From NCBI RefSeq assembly GCF_900096995.1, contig NZ_OANT01000001.1, positions 496,001-560,000 on the forward strand: DNA of 64,000 nt, in the 5' to 3' direction. This stretch comes from Acinetobacter puyangensis. GTDB taxonomy: Bacteria; Pseudomonadota; Gammaproteobacteria; Pseudomonadales; Moraxellaceae. Position numbers and translations under genes: made by a program. Every line of letters begins with the position of its first letter. Positions within the stretch are counted from its first letter, which is position 1. This document shows positions 1 through 10,955 of the stretch, piece by piece. The notes under the pieces are model-generated. The model made no database searches. It saw nothing but the letters and a program-made list of their open reading frames with translations, and was not told the origin of the DNA.

Positions 1-504
1 CTAGATGTGTTGGTCAATAATGCCTCGGTCACCAAAGCCACCCCTGTTTTGGAGATCAGTGCAGCGGAATTTGACTGGGTCACGCAGATTAATCAGCGGG
101 GCACCTTTCAGGCTTGTCAAATTCTGGGTCAGTATATGGCTGGAAAAGGCGCAGGACGTATCATCAATATGGCATCTCTGGCTGGACAAAATGGTGGTAC
201 GGCAACAGGGGCGCACTATGCTGCCAGCAAAGCGGCGATTGTGACTCTGACCAAAATTTTTGCCAAACAATTTGCGGCGCAGGGCGTCACAGTGAATGCA
301 ATTGCACCGGGTCCAATGGATTCACCTGCGGTACAAAGCATTGTCGCTGCCGAAAAAATGCAGCAGTTTATTGACAATATTCCCGTTAAGGCATTGGGAA
401 GTATGAGGTTTATTGCACAAACCGTTGACTTGCTGGCCAGTGATAACGCTTATTTTGTGACTGGTGCAACGTGGGATATCAATGGTGGTTTATTTATGCG
501 CTAG
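1..504 (+). CDS. iacE: Short-chain dehydrogenase/reductase, partial (probable IacE)
   Basis: This is the C-terminal part of a classical SDR; the 5' end, including the Gly-rich NAD(P)-binding motif, lies outside the window. The open frame runs from base 1. The NNAS motif, the conserved Asn (window residue 31), Ser59 and the YxxxK pair Tyr73/Lys77 are all visible, so the catalytic tetrad is intact. The C-terminus has the usual GATWDINGG segment of this family. A Rieske-type reductase and a C1-type flavin reductase follow on the same strand. That order (SDR, reductase, flavin reductase) matches iacE-iacF-iacG of the indole-3-acetate degradation operon as I remember it. The SDR family call is firm. 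The iacE call is inferred from context only. Confidence 0.8.
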   Translation, partial: LDVLVNNASVTKATPVLEISAAEFDWVTQINQRGTFQACQILGQYMAGKGAGRIINMASLAGQNGGTATGAHYAASKAAIVTLTKIFAKQFAAQGVTVNAIAPGPMDSPAVQSIVAAEKMQQFIDNIPVKALGSMRFIAQTVDLLASDNAYFVTGATWDINGGLFMR

Positions 505-538
505 ATCAATTGATCCAAGGCATAACGTAGAGGTAAAC

Positions 539-2505
<1,967 letters not shown>

Positions 2506-2521
2506 TTGAGTAAAGATTAAA

Positions 2522-2556
2522 AAAGCGAATAAAATTTATTTTATTCGCTTTATTTT
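2522..2556. terminator. Bidirectional rho-independent terminator
   Basis: Perfect 13-bp arms at 2522-2534 and 2539-2551 enclose a TTTA loop. Runs of T follow on both strands, so the hairpin can end iacG (+) and the convergent HD-domain gene (-). Confidence 0.9.
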
Positions 2557-2562
2557 TTTGGA

Positions 2563-3138
2563 TTAAATATTTTTATATAATGATTTTTTGGGTGTTGCAA
2601 GGACTTGCTCCAGCATTGGCAAGAAGAATTCTAAAGATAACGTTTCCATATCCTGGTCAAAAGCAGGAGAGTCATATTTTCTGCAAAATTCTTCTGTATA
2701 ACTAAAATAAGGATGATCTTTGAATTGATTGCGCTGAAAACGATCCAGCCCAATATGATGAAAAAAATAATAGCCTTGAAAAATACCATGATGTTTTAAC
2801 ATCCAGTAATTTTTTTCACTAATAAACGGTTCCAATAATGTTGCAGCAAGATCGGCATGATTATAACAAGCCAGGGTGTCACCAATATCATGTAATAATG
2901 CACAAACCACATATTCTGGATCGCGTCCATCCTGGTGTGCCAATGTCGCAGTTTGTAAACAATGTGTTAAGCGATCAACCGGAAAACCACCATGATCATC
3001 TTTTAATAAAAGTAAATGATCAATTATCCGTTGTGTATGATTTTTCTTAAACAATTTAAAGTGTTCAGCAATAATTTTAAAATCATCTTGTTCACTTTCA
3101 ATAATATTTTTAAAGTTTGCTTTGGATAAACTGCTCAT
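2563..3138 (-). CDS. HD-domain protein, possible diiron oxygenase of the MIOX/PhnZ-like group
   Basis: A 191-aa single-domain protein with no signal peptide or membrane segment. It has the HD signature ALLHDIGD in mid-protein, an upstream His in a TLAHQDG segment, and a downstream KHHGIFQGYY block followed by YFFHHIGLDR. The extra histidines and the full use of the chain by one HD fold recall the HD oxygenases (myo-inositol oxygenase, PhnZ) more than signalling phosphohydrolases. The reaction cannot be named from sequence. It converges on iacG across a shared terminator and is divergent from an OprD-type porin, so it sits inside the catabolic island. A GAGAG sequence precedes the ATG at 3138. 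It could also be a plain HD phosphohydrolase. Confidence 0.75.
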   Translation of the reverse strand: MSSLSKANFKNIIESEQDDFKIIAEHFKLFKKNHTQRIIDHLLLLKDDHGGFPVDRLTHCLQTATLAHQDGRDPEYVVCALLHDIGDTLACYNHADLAATLLEPFISEKNYWMLKHHGIFQGYYFFHHIGLDRFQRNQFKDHPYFSYTEEFCRKYDSPAFDQDMETLSLEFFLPMLEQVLATPKKSLYKNI

Positions 3139-3505
3139 TAAGGTTCACTCTCTAAAATTAAAAATTAATTCATGCAATAATTATTCCATAAAATTTATAT
3201 AAAATATCATGAATTTATTTGGTGCAATATAAATAATATGAATTGTTAAATTGTAATAAAATATTTAAAGAATAATTAAATTATTAGAAAAATCACATAA
3301 AAACTTAGCTTAAATTTACTGGTTGAAATTTATTCTCATTTGTTTTTTTAATTTTGCACAATCATAGTGTTTTTGTATTTATAGAGTTTTTATTTGGCTG
3401 TTTTGTGCATTTGTAGTGCATTACATAAAATTGACATTTCAATTAAAAAATCACATAGTTTTAGTCGGGTTTATGGATTGGTTCTATTTTTGGAAGGGTT
3501 TAATT
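3139..3505. other. Divergent AT-rich intergenic region
   Basis: This 367-bp stretch separates the HD-domain gene (-) from the porin (+) and must hold both promoters. It is very AT-rich. TTTTGCACA at 3353-3361 and TTTTGTGCA at 3401-3409 form a loose inverted pair that could be a regulator site. I see no gene in it. Confidence 0.4.
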
Positions 3506-4792
3506 ATGTCTGTTAGAGCAAAGTTTTATACTGGTAATAATAAAACCTATTTGGCTTTATTAATAAGTGCAATGGGTTTTCAAAATGTTTATGCAGATTT
3601 TTTAGAGGACAGTGAAACATCGATTTATTTAAGAAATTTTTATATTGATCGTAGTTTTGATCGTGTTGAAAGACCTGATATTGGAAGCTGGACACAGGCC
3701 ATTTCTGGTAAGTTTAAATCAGGTTATACCGATACACCAATTAAGATTGGTTTGGATGCATCTGTACAATATGCTTTTCGATTAAATGATCATAATGTAC
3801 AGCGTGCTGATACTATTATTCCTTTTGATGCAGAAAAAGGTGAGCAATATGATGATTATGTAAAATATGGAGCAACATTAAAATTAAAATATAATGAAAC
3901 CGAATTAAAAGTTGGTGAATTATATCCAATGACACCGGTTGCATTTATTGATGATTCACGGCAGTTGGTGACCAGCTATGCGGGTGCAATGCTGGAGTCA
4001 AAAGATATTAAAGATCTGAAAATTAGTGCAGGGCGTTTGACACGTATTAATGGACGTGAAGATGATGAATATCGAAAAATCAGTTTATTCACTGGACAAG
4101 CCAGTTCTAATCCAAATGCATTGGGGAGTGATGGTTTGAATTTTATGGGCTTGGATTATAATTTTACGCCAAAAATATCGGGTTCATACTGGTTTGGCCA
4201 GTTGGAAGATATTTATCAACAGCATTATGCTAAGCTGGCCTATAGTACTCAGATTGGTGGTGCAAAAGTTAGCATCGATGGTCGTTATTTTAATAATAAG
4301 GAAGATGGTGATGCATTTTATGGGAAAATTGACAGTCAATCTTATGGCTTGATGACAACCATTCAAACTGGCGATCATTTATTTTCTACAGGGGTAAGGA
4401 AAAATGAAGGCCCAAGTACTTTTCCCACTTTAACCGGTTATGCACCGCAACCATTTTTACATGCATGGTCTAATTTGGGATTTGTAAGTCCGGAAGAGAT
4501 GACTTGGCATATTTTATATCGTTATGATTTTAAAGGATTGGGTTTGCCGGGTTTATCAACCACTTTGCGTTATTTGCATGGGGACAATATCTACCGTGCG
4601 GGTATGAGCGATAATACAGAAATTGAAAAAAGTTTCCTGCTGAGTTATGTCGTTCCCGAAGGTAAATTTAAAGGCTTGGGATTGCAGTGGATGAATATCA
4701 ACACCGATACCAAGTATGATAAAACGACCAATAATGCTGGGGCAAAATGGCAGGAAAATCGTTTAATTGCAACTTATACGTATAAATTCTAA
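3506..4792 (+). CDS. OprD-family outer-membrane porin
   Basis: A 428-aa outer-membrane channel of the OprD type, which imports small carboxylates and aromatic acids. The N-terminus is a signal peptide ending near NVYADF. The mature part starts FLEDSETSIYLRNFYIDR, the usual OprD opening, and the chain ends in aromatic YTYKF, as expected for a beta-barrel. The ATG at 3506 is preceded by GAAGGG eight bases away; the longer frame from 3416 starts with GTG and adds no signal-like sequence. It is a paralogue of HcaE (30216-31496). Next downstream is an ABC importer, so the pair probably serves the same substrate across the outer and inner membranes. The substrate is unknown. Confidence 0.87.
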   Translation: MSVRAKFYTGNNKTYLALLISAMGFQNVYADFLEDSETSIYLRNFYIDRSFDRVERPDIGSWTQAISGKFKSGYTDTPIKIGLDASVQYAFRLNDHNVQRADTIIPFDAEKGEQYDDYVKYGATLKLKYNETELKVGELYPMTPVAFIDDSRQLVTSYAGAMLESKDIKDLKISAGRLTRINGREDDEYRKISLFTGQASSNPNALGSDGLNFMGLDYNFTPKISGSYWFGQLEDIYQQHYAKLAYSTQIGGAKVSIDGRYFNNKEDGDAFYGKIDSQSYGLMTTIQTGDHLFSTGVRKNEGPSTFPTLTGYAPQPFLHAWSNLGFVSPEEMTWHILYRYDFKGLGLPGLSTTLRYLHGDNIYRAGMSDNTEIEKSFLLSYVVPEGKFKGLGLQWMNINTDTKYDKTTNNAGAKWQENRLIATYTYKF

Positions 4793-4810
4793 ACTTATTT
4801 TTGATATGGA

Positions 4811-4838
4811 AAGCCTACTGAAAAAGTGGGCTTTTTTT
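4811..4838 (+). terminator. Rho-independent terminator after the porin
   Basis: AAGCCTAC (4811-4818) pairs with GTGGGCTT (4826-4833) with one G-T pair, followed by a run of seven T. Confidence 0.85.
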
Positions 4839-5075
4839 ATGCACTTTTATCGAAATAAGGTTTATTTTGGGGCAAAAAAATAGTTGAAAAGTATATATTT
4901 ATTTGTAAATTATTTTATGTGTATTTATTTATATAAGTAATTGATTTTTTTAAAATTTAAATTTTGTATAAAATTTAAAATGTGGCATGGATACTGCATA
5001 AATACTATAAGTAATATTTAGATGTTTCAATCAAATTGTATTGAGCATGACATCAAACTAAGAGGAGAGTTTGGC

Positions 5076-6221
5076 ATGAATTTTATCAAGACAGCCCTAT
5101 TTGGCGCCATTTTAACAGGTAGCATGTCAGCCGCTTTTGCTGATATCAAAATTGGTGTTGTGACATCTTCAAGTGGACCCGTTGCAATGGTCGGTATTCC
5201 ACAGAAAAATACTATTGCACTATTACCCAAAACATTAGGCGGTCAGACAGTCCGCTATATTTCGATTGATGACGCCAGTGATCCGACCGCTTCTGTTAAG
5301 GCAGTGAACAAGCTGATCAAGGAAAATAATGTTGATGCGATTATTGGACCTTCGGGTTCACCCAATGTGATGGCGGTGATTGGTACCGTCGCCAAGGCTG
5401 GTGTACCTTTATTAGCGCCGGTGGGTACCTCCAGTGCAGTATTACCTATGGATGCCCAAAAAAAATGGGTATTTAAGACCACACAAAATGATGATTTGAT
5501 TGCAACTGCACTGATTCAGGATATGGTCAAGCGTAAAATCAAAACCTTAGGTTTTATTGGTACAGCGGATCCTTATGGTGATAACTGGATTAAAGTTGTC
5601 ACTGCACTGGCAGCAAAAAATGGTATCAGTATTGTCGCCAAAGAAAGTTTCCAACGGCAGGATACCTCACTCACTGGTCAGGCACTTAAACTGATTGCGA
5701 AAAAACCACAAGCGATTCTGGTTGCTGCACCGGGCAGTTCTGCGGTGACACCACAGACAGCGTTGTATGATCGTGGCTATCGCGGACAAATGTATCAAAC
5801 GCATGGTGCAGCATTGGATCAATTCCTTAAAATGGGCGGCAACAAGGTTAATAATACGATTTTGGCCGCGAGTCTGATGCTGGTGATTGATGAAATTCCG
5901 AATAGTAATCCATCGAAACCAGTTGCCTTGAAATATATGAATAATTATAAAAAACTTTATGGCAGCTATCCGGCGACTTTTGGTGCAAATGTTTATGATG
6001 CAGGTCTGTTATTGGAAAAAGCCGTACCTGTCGCATTGAAACAGGCAAAACCGGGGTCTTTACAATTCCGCCAGGCCTTGCGTGCCGCACTGGAAAACAC
6101 CAAAAATCTTGCCGGAACACAAGGTGTTTATAACATGACACCAACTGACCATAGTGGTTTTGATCAACGTGGCCGGGTCATGATTACGGTAAAAAATGGT
6201 CAATGGAAGTTGCTGAAATAA
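5076..6221 (+). CDS. ABC transporter substrate-binding protein, LivK-like
   Basis: A 381-aa periplasmic binding protein of the branched-chain amino-acid/amide type (peripla_BP_6 fold). The signal peptide runs from the ATG at 5076 to about SAAFA|DIKIG. GPSGSPNVMAV and APVGTSSAV mark the first ligand-binding lobe. The ATG at 5076 has AGAGGAGAG upstream with good spacing; the longer frame from 5022 has none. It is the first gene of an operon with two permeases and two ATPase domains. Members of this family next to aromatic catabolic genes often bind aromatic acids, so a non-amino-acid ligand is likely, but the ligand is not visible from sequence. Confidence 0.88.
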   Translation: MNFIKTALFGAILTGSMSAAFADIKIGVVTSSSGPVAMVGIPQKNTIALLPKTLGGQTVRYISIDDASDPTASVKAVNKLIKENNVDAIIGPSGSPNVMAVIGTVAKAGVPLLAPVGTSSAVLPMDAQKKWVFKTTQNDDLIATALIQDMVKRKIKTLGFIGTADPYGDNWIKVVTALAAKNGISIVAKESFQRQDTSLTGQALKLIAKKPQAILVAAPGSSAVTPQTALYDRGYRGQMYQTHGAALDQFLKMGGNKVNNTILAASLMLVIDEIPNSNPSKPVALKYMNNYKKLYGSYPATFGANVYDAGLLLEKAVPVALKQAKPGSLQFRQALRAALENTKNLAGTQGVYNMTPTDHSGFDQRGRVMITVKNGQWKLLK

Positions 6222-6324
6222 TGTTTTAGTTCAACTGTTTTTCACTTATTCAAAACTTAATTTTTTAGAGATGGACATCTCTTGGAGCGGTTTTGTCTCT
6301 AAAAAATGAAATAGGGTAAGGTTT

Positions 6325-7362
6325 ATGGATTTTAACATCGCATTAATTTTAGGACAGGATGGGATCACCAGTGGGGCAATTTATGCGTTACTGGCACTGT
6401 GTATTATTCTGGTCTTTACGGTTACCCGTATTCTATTAATTCCGCTTGGCGAGTTCACTGTCTTTGCTGCATTGACACTGGCATCTATACAAGCAGGAAC
6501 ACCGAGCACGATTGTCTGGTTGTTGGTGGCACTTTTTATCGTCAATGTGCTACTCGATGGCTATGCCTATGTTAGACATCATGTGTATTTTAACTGGAAA
6601 ATAAAAGTTTCTTTGGGAGTCTATATTGCGATGCTGGTAGGTGCGATGTACCAACTGCCATTGGCGACTTTACCCATGTTTTTACAGATTCTGTTTACAC
6701 TGGCAATTCTTACTCCATTGGGACCGATGATTTATCGAAGCTGTTTTCAACCGATTGCTTCGGCGAAATCTCTAGTCTTGCTGATCGTTTCTATTGCAGC
6801 GCATGTCGCTCTGGTTGGAATTGGTTTGGTGATTTTTGGACCGAATGGTGCGCAAACACAACCGTTTAGTGATGCAAGTTTTGAACTCGGCAGTTTAAGT
6901 GTAAATAGTCAGACTTTATGCATTTTGGCTGCATTTGTGATTTTGATTATTGCACTGTGGTATTTCTTCGGAAAAACACTGTACGGCAAAGCTTTACATG
7001 CCACAGCAGTCAATCGTGTGGGGGCGCAATTGATGGGGATTTCCCCCGTATTTGCCGGAAAGGTCACTTTTGCACTGGCTGCATTTATTGGTGCGCTGTC
7101 TGGCATTTTAATTTCTCCTGTCACCACCTTGTATTACGACTCTGGTTTTTTAATCAGTTTAAAAGGTTTTGTCGGTGCCATTATTGGTGGCCTAGTCAGT
7201 TTTCCTGTTGCAGCAATCGGGTCAATTGCGGTGGGATTAATTGAGTCCTTTTCGATGTTCTGGGCCAGTGATTATAAAGAGATTATTGTGTTTACGATCA
7301 TTATTCCTTTCTTAATTTGGAAGTCTTTAACTTCCCGTCATTCAGAGGAGGAAGGTGAATGA
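6325..7362 (+). CDS. ABC transporter permease, LivH-like
   Basis: A 345-aa integral membrane protein of the branched-chain amino-acid permease type. It opens with DGITSGAIYALLALCIILVFTVT, as LivH proteins do, and has many hydrophobic segments. The conserved loop GALSGIL and the KGFVGAIIGGLVSFPVAAIGSI region near the end are visible. It lies 103 bp after the binding protein and overlaps the next gene by 4 bp (ATGA), so the genes are translationally coupled. A purine-rich AGGGTAAGG precedes the ATG. It forms half of the membrane channel together with the permease part of the next gene. Confidence 0.87.
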   Translation: MDFNIALILGQDGITSGAIYALLALCIILVFTVTRILLIPLGEFTVFAALTLASIQAGTPSTIVWLLVALFIVNVLLDGYAYVRHHVYFNWKIKVSLGVYIAMLVGAMYQLPLATLPMFLQILFTLAILTPLGPMIYRSCFQPIASAKSLVLLIVSIAAHVALVGIGLVIFGPNGAQTQPFSDASFELGSLSVNSQTLCILAAFVILIIALWYFFGKTLYGKALHATAVNRVGAQLMGISPVFAGKVTFALAAFIGALSGILISPVTTLYYDSGFLISLKGFVGAIIGGLVSFPVAAIGSIAVGLIESFSMFWASDYKEIIVFTIIIPFLIWKSLTSRHSEEEGE

Positions 7363-9161
7363 AAACGAAGTATTTGCTATTGGCTTTCGCCCTCATTACC
7401 TTGGTTAGTCCATTAATTTTACCTGCTTATCAGGTCACTTTATTGAATTATATTGGATTGAATGCACTGGTGGTTTTGGGACTGATTCTGCTCACCGGAG
7501 TTGGCGGTATGACCAGTTTTGGTCAGGCTGCATTGGTCGGAATTGGTGCTTATACCACGGCCTATATCTCCGCTACCGAGCAGTTACCACAATGGCTGGC
7601 CTGGACCAATGGTAGTCCCTGGATGGCATTGATTCTGGGGATTATGATTACCATCATCTCGGCAATTTTGGTCGGTGGATTAACGCTAAAACTCTCTGGG
7701 CATTATCTGCCATTGGGTACGATTGCCTGGGGCATCTCGCTGTATTATTTCTTTTCTACCATTGATAGTCTGGGTGGACCTTCTGGGATATCCAATATTC
7801 CAAGTATTCATCTACTGGATTATACCCTTGATAGCAGCAATAAAATGTTTTATCTGATTTGGGTAATTCTTTTTATTGCCATTCTTCTGACCAAAAATCT
7901 CTTAAATTCCAGAGAAGGTCGTGCCATTCGTGCGCTCAATGGCGGGCAGATTATGGCGGAATCTATGGGCGTGAATACCTTTCGCTCAAAAATGGTCATT
8001 TTTATCATTGCTTCGATCTATGCCTCTATTTCTGGTTGGCTTTATGCGCACAATCAGGCATTTATTAATCCAACACCATTTGGTTTGCAGGCCGGTATTG
8101 ATTATCTGTTTATGGCGCTGTTAGGCGGTGTTGGCAGCATTTGGGGTGCAATTCTGGGTGCGGGTATTTTTACCATGGCGCGGCAATGGTTACAGGATTT
8201 TCTGCCGGTAATTTTTGGCTCAGAAGGGCATTATGAAACCATCGTGTTCGGTTTATTAATTGTGGTTTTGATGCAAAAAGCACCTGCCGGACTATGGCCC
8301 ATGATAGTTAAACTCGTGCCACAAAAAATTCGTGCAAAAGATCAGCATTTTGCCATTACGCCACCGACACGGGAATTACCTTCTCTGGAATTTCCATTAA
8401 AAGGTTCGGTGATTTTGGAAGCAAAAGATGTGACCAAAAAATTTGGTGGTCTGGTCGCGAATAACCAGATGAATTTGTCTATCCATGCAGGTGAAATTTT
8501 GGCGCTGATTGGTCCGAATGGGGCCGGTAAAAGTACCATGTTTAACCAGCTTTCAGGGGTTGATGTGCCGACCAGTGGTGATGTCATCTTTCTGGGTGAA
8601 AAAATCAATGGACAGAGTTCCCGTGAGATTGCCAAAAAAGGTTTAAGCCGAACATTTCAGCACGTCAAGATTTTACCGGAAATGACGGTACTTGAGAATG
8701 TTGCCATTGGTGCGCATTTGCGTGGTGATAAAGGTGTGATTGCCTCCATGTTGCTGTTGGATCGGGAAGAAGAAAACAATCTTTTAAACGAAGCAAAAGC
8801 GCAGCTTGAGCGTGTTGGTCTGGGCGATTATCTCTATACAGAAGCAGGTAATCTGGCACTGGGTCAGCAACGTATTCTGGAAATTGCCCGTGCTTTATGT
8901 GCCAGACCGTCTTTATTGTTGCTGGATGAACCAGCTGCCGGATTGCGTTTTCAAGAGAAACGCGCTTTGGCAGATTTACTCGGCAAACTGAAGTCCGAAG
9001 GCATGGCAATTTTACTGGTTGAGCACGATATGGATTTTGTCATGAATCTGGTGGATCGTGTGGTGGTCATGGAATTCGGACAAAAAATTGCCGAAGGATT
9101 ACCCGAAGAAATCCAGAAAAATGAAGCGGTACTGGAAGCTTATCTCGGAGGTGCAGCATGA
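7359..9161 (+). CDS. Fused ABC permease-ATPase (LivM-LivG fusion)
   Basis: A 600-aa protein that joins two subunits that are usually separate. Residues about 1-325 are a LivM-like permease (TGVGGMTSFGQAALVGIGAYT, and GGVGSIWGAILGA near its end). Residues about 345-600 are a LivG-like ATPase with Walker A GPNGAGKST, the signature LALGQQRILEIARAL, Walker B LLLLDEPAAGL and the switch LVEHDMD. There is no stop or frameshift at the junction, so the fusion is real in this sequence. It overlaps the upstream permease and the downstream LivF gene by 4 bp each. Both halves keep all key motifs. Such fusions are known in some proteobacterial transporters of this family. Confidence 0.88.
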   Translation: MKTKYLLLAFALITLVSPLILPAYQVTLLNYIGLNALVVLGLILLTGVGGMTSFGQAALVGIGAYTTAYISATEQLPQWLAWTNGSPWMALILGIMITIISAILVGGLTLKLSGHYLPLGTIAWGISLYYFFSTIDSLGGPSGISNIPSIHLLDYTLDSSNKMFYLIWVILFIAILLTKNLLNSREGRAIRALNGGQIMAESMGVNTFRSKMVIFIIASIYASISGWLYAHNQAFINPTPFGLQAGIDYLFMALLGGVGSIWGAILGAGIFTMARQWLQDFLPVIFGSEGHYETIVFGLLIVVLMQKAPAGLWPMIVKLVPQKIRAKDQHFAITPPTRELPSLEFPLKGSVILEAKDVTKKFGGLVANNQMNLSIHAGEILALIGPNGAGKSTMFNQLSGVDVPTSGDVIFLGEKINGQSSREIAKKGLSRTFQHVKILPEMTVLENVAIGAHLRGDKGVIASMLLLDREEENNLLNEAKAQLERVGLGDYLYTEAGNLALGQQRILEIARALCARPSLLLLDEPAAGLRFQEKRALADLLGKLKSEGMAILLVEHDMDFVMNLVDRVVVMEFGQKIAEGLPEEIQKNEAVLEAYLGGAA

Positions 9162-9931
9162 GTACGATCGAACACAATGATCAAGGTAAATCTTTGCTGG
9201 AAGTCAAAAACTTAAGTGTGGCTTATGGCAAGGTCGAGGCATTGCTGAACTTTAATATGCGGGTCAATGAAGGTCAGATTGTTTCTGTGGTAGGGCCAAA
9301 TGGCGCCGGGAAAACCACGTTATTGTCTGCCATTATGGGGGTATTGGGCTCAAAAGGCCATGTGGAGTTTGATGGTGAAATTGGACAATGCCCGCAGATC
9401 GAACGCATGGTGGTGCGTGGACTTGGCCTTGTGCCGGAAAAGCGTGAACTCTTTAGTTCGATGAGTATAGAAGACAATCTGATGCTGGGTGCCTTTCAGC
9501 GTTATCGTCATGGTGATCGCAGCTATAAAGACACGTTAGAGCAGGTATATAGCATTTTTCCACGCTTAAAAGAGCGTCGCGGTCAGGAAGCTGGAACCTT
9601 GTCCGGTGGCGAACGTCAGATGTTAGCGGTTGGTCGGGCTTTGATGGCAAAACCCAAATTATTGATGCTGGATGAACCTAGTCTGGGTTTGGCACCTTTA
9701 ATTACCCGTGAAATTTTCAAAATCATTGATCAGTTACGTGGACAAGGCGTTTCCATTTTATTGGTCGAGCAAAATGCCCGTGCGGCACTCAGACTTGCGG
9801 ATTATGCCTATGTGCTGGAAATGGGCGAATTATCCATGCAAGGTCGTGGGGCAGATCTGGTTGAAGATCCACGTATTATCGAGAGCTATCTCGGCATCAA
9901 TAGTAAGCATCAAGATGTGCTGGCAATCTAG
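9158..9931 (+). CDS. ABC transporter ATPase, LivF-like
   Basis: A 257-aa cytoplasmic ATPase, the second nucleotide-binding subunit of the importer. It has Walker A GPNGAGKTT, the LivF-type segment VPEKRELFSSMSIEDNL, the signature LSGGERQMLAVGRAL, Walker B LLMLDEPSLGLAP and the switch LVEQNA. The start overlaps the stop of the fused permease-ATPase (ATGA). A ketopantoate-reductase-like gene begins 14 bp after its stop, so the transport and enzyme genes are probably co-transcribed. Confidence 0.88.
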   Translation: MSTIEHNDQGKSLLEVKNLSVAYGKVEALLNFNMRVNEGQIVSVVGPNGAGKTTLLSAIMGVLGSKGHVEFDGEIGQCPQIERMVVRGLGLVPEKRELFSSMSIEDNLMLGAFQRYRHGDRSYKDTLEQVYSIFPRLKERRGQEAGTLSGGERQMLAVGRALMAKPKLLMLDEPSLGLAPLITREIFKIIDQLRGQGVSILLVEQNARAALRLADYAYVLEMGELSMQGRGADLVEDPRIIESYLGINSKHQDVLAI

Positions 9932-9945
9932 AAGGTGCAATAGCA

Positions 9946-10944
9946 ATGGATAAACAGACGAAGATTTGTATCGTGGGTGCTGGTGCAATTGGTTGTACGG
10001 TGGCAGCCCGATTGATTCTGGCCGGATTTGATCATGTATCCTTGATCGCCCGGGGTGAAAATCGACAGGTATTGCTAAAAAACGGTATTCATCTTAAAGA
10101 TTTAACCGGTGAACATCATGTTAAACCTTATCAGGTGCTAGAGGATGCTGCATTATTGCCCGTACAGGATTTAGTCTTTATTGCCACTAAAGCAGATGCG
10201 TTGCGTAATGTACTGTCTGATATTTTGCCAGTATTGCATGATCAAACCCTTTTGATTCCACTCATGAACGGTATTCCTTTCTGGTATTTTTATACCGGCC
10301 AGCAAGGTGACCAGGTCGAAGCAATACAATGTCTGGATCCGGATCATTATTTGATTGAGCATTTTCCATTACAGCACTTGGTTGGCGCAGTGGTATTTAT
10401 CACGGCGCAGTTACATGAGTATGGGAAAGTACAATCCAATAATCCCTATTTATTGATCTTTGGTGAACCTAAGCATCAATCAAGTGATCGTTTGCAAGCA
10501 TTAAAGTCAATGTTTGAGGATACCGGGATTGAAGCACGAGCAGTTGATAATATCCGTGATCAGATCTGGACCAAAGTCATTGCCAATTTAAGTTCCAATC
10601 CTTTATCCGTTGTTACGGGCGCCACCTTAAAAGATATCTACTCACATCCACAATTATTACCTGTGGTCACAGAAATCATGCAGGAAATACGCCTGGTTGC
10701 TGTCAGCTATGGTGCCAGAATTAGTATTGATCCCCATACCTTTTTAAAACTGGGTACCGAGATGGGTGAGGTACACACTTCGATGTGGCAGGACTTTCAA
10801 CACAAGCGTCCTCTGGAATTAAACAGTATTGCTACGGCGGTATTTGAACTGGCCCAACGCTATCAATGTCCAATGCCAACCACCTTCAATACCTGTAATT
10901 TAGCCAAATTTATCAGTGAGCAATCACTGCACAGCCAATCTTAG
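9946..10944 (+). CDS. Ketopantoate reductase family oxidoreductase (PanE-like)
   Basis: A 332-aa NAD(P)-dependent reductase with the Rossmann motif GAGAIG near residue 11. The C-terminal ketopantoate-reductase domain contains the conserved segment with catalytic Lys (IWTKVIANLSSNPLSV). It acts on an alpha-keto acid or similar carbonyl. Its place between an aromatic-type ABC importer and an aldolase-fold gene argues against the pantothenate pathway and for a catabolic role. The start is 14 bp after livF, and the next gene begins 11 bp after its stop. True panE can only be excluded by finding another copy elsewhere in the genome. Confidence 0.75.
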   Translation: MDKQTKICIVGAGAIGCTVAARLILAGFDHVSLIARGENRQVLLKNGIHLKDLTGEHHVKPYQVLEDAALLPVQDLVFIATKADALRNVLSDILPVLHDQTLLIPLMNGIPFWYFYTGQQGDQVEAIQCLDPDHYLIEHFPLQHLVGAVVFITAQLHEYGKVQSNNPYLLIFGEPKHQSSDRLQALKSMFEDTGIEARAVDNIRDQIWTKVIANLSSNPLSVVTGATLKDIYSHPQLLPVVTEIMQEIRLVAVSYGARISIDPHTFLKLGTEMGEVHTSMWQDFQHKRPLELNSIATAVFELAQRYQCPMPTTFNTCNLAKFISEQSLHSQS

Positions 10945-10955
10945 AGGAAGATACA

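Noticed and set aside
464..538. 25-residue N-terminal extension of the iacF frame
   Set aside because: It overlaps the SDR gene, is not family-like, and the ATG at 539 has its own ribosome-binding site.
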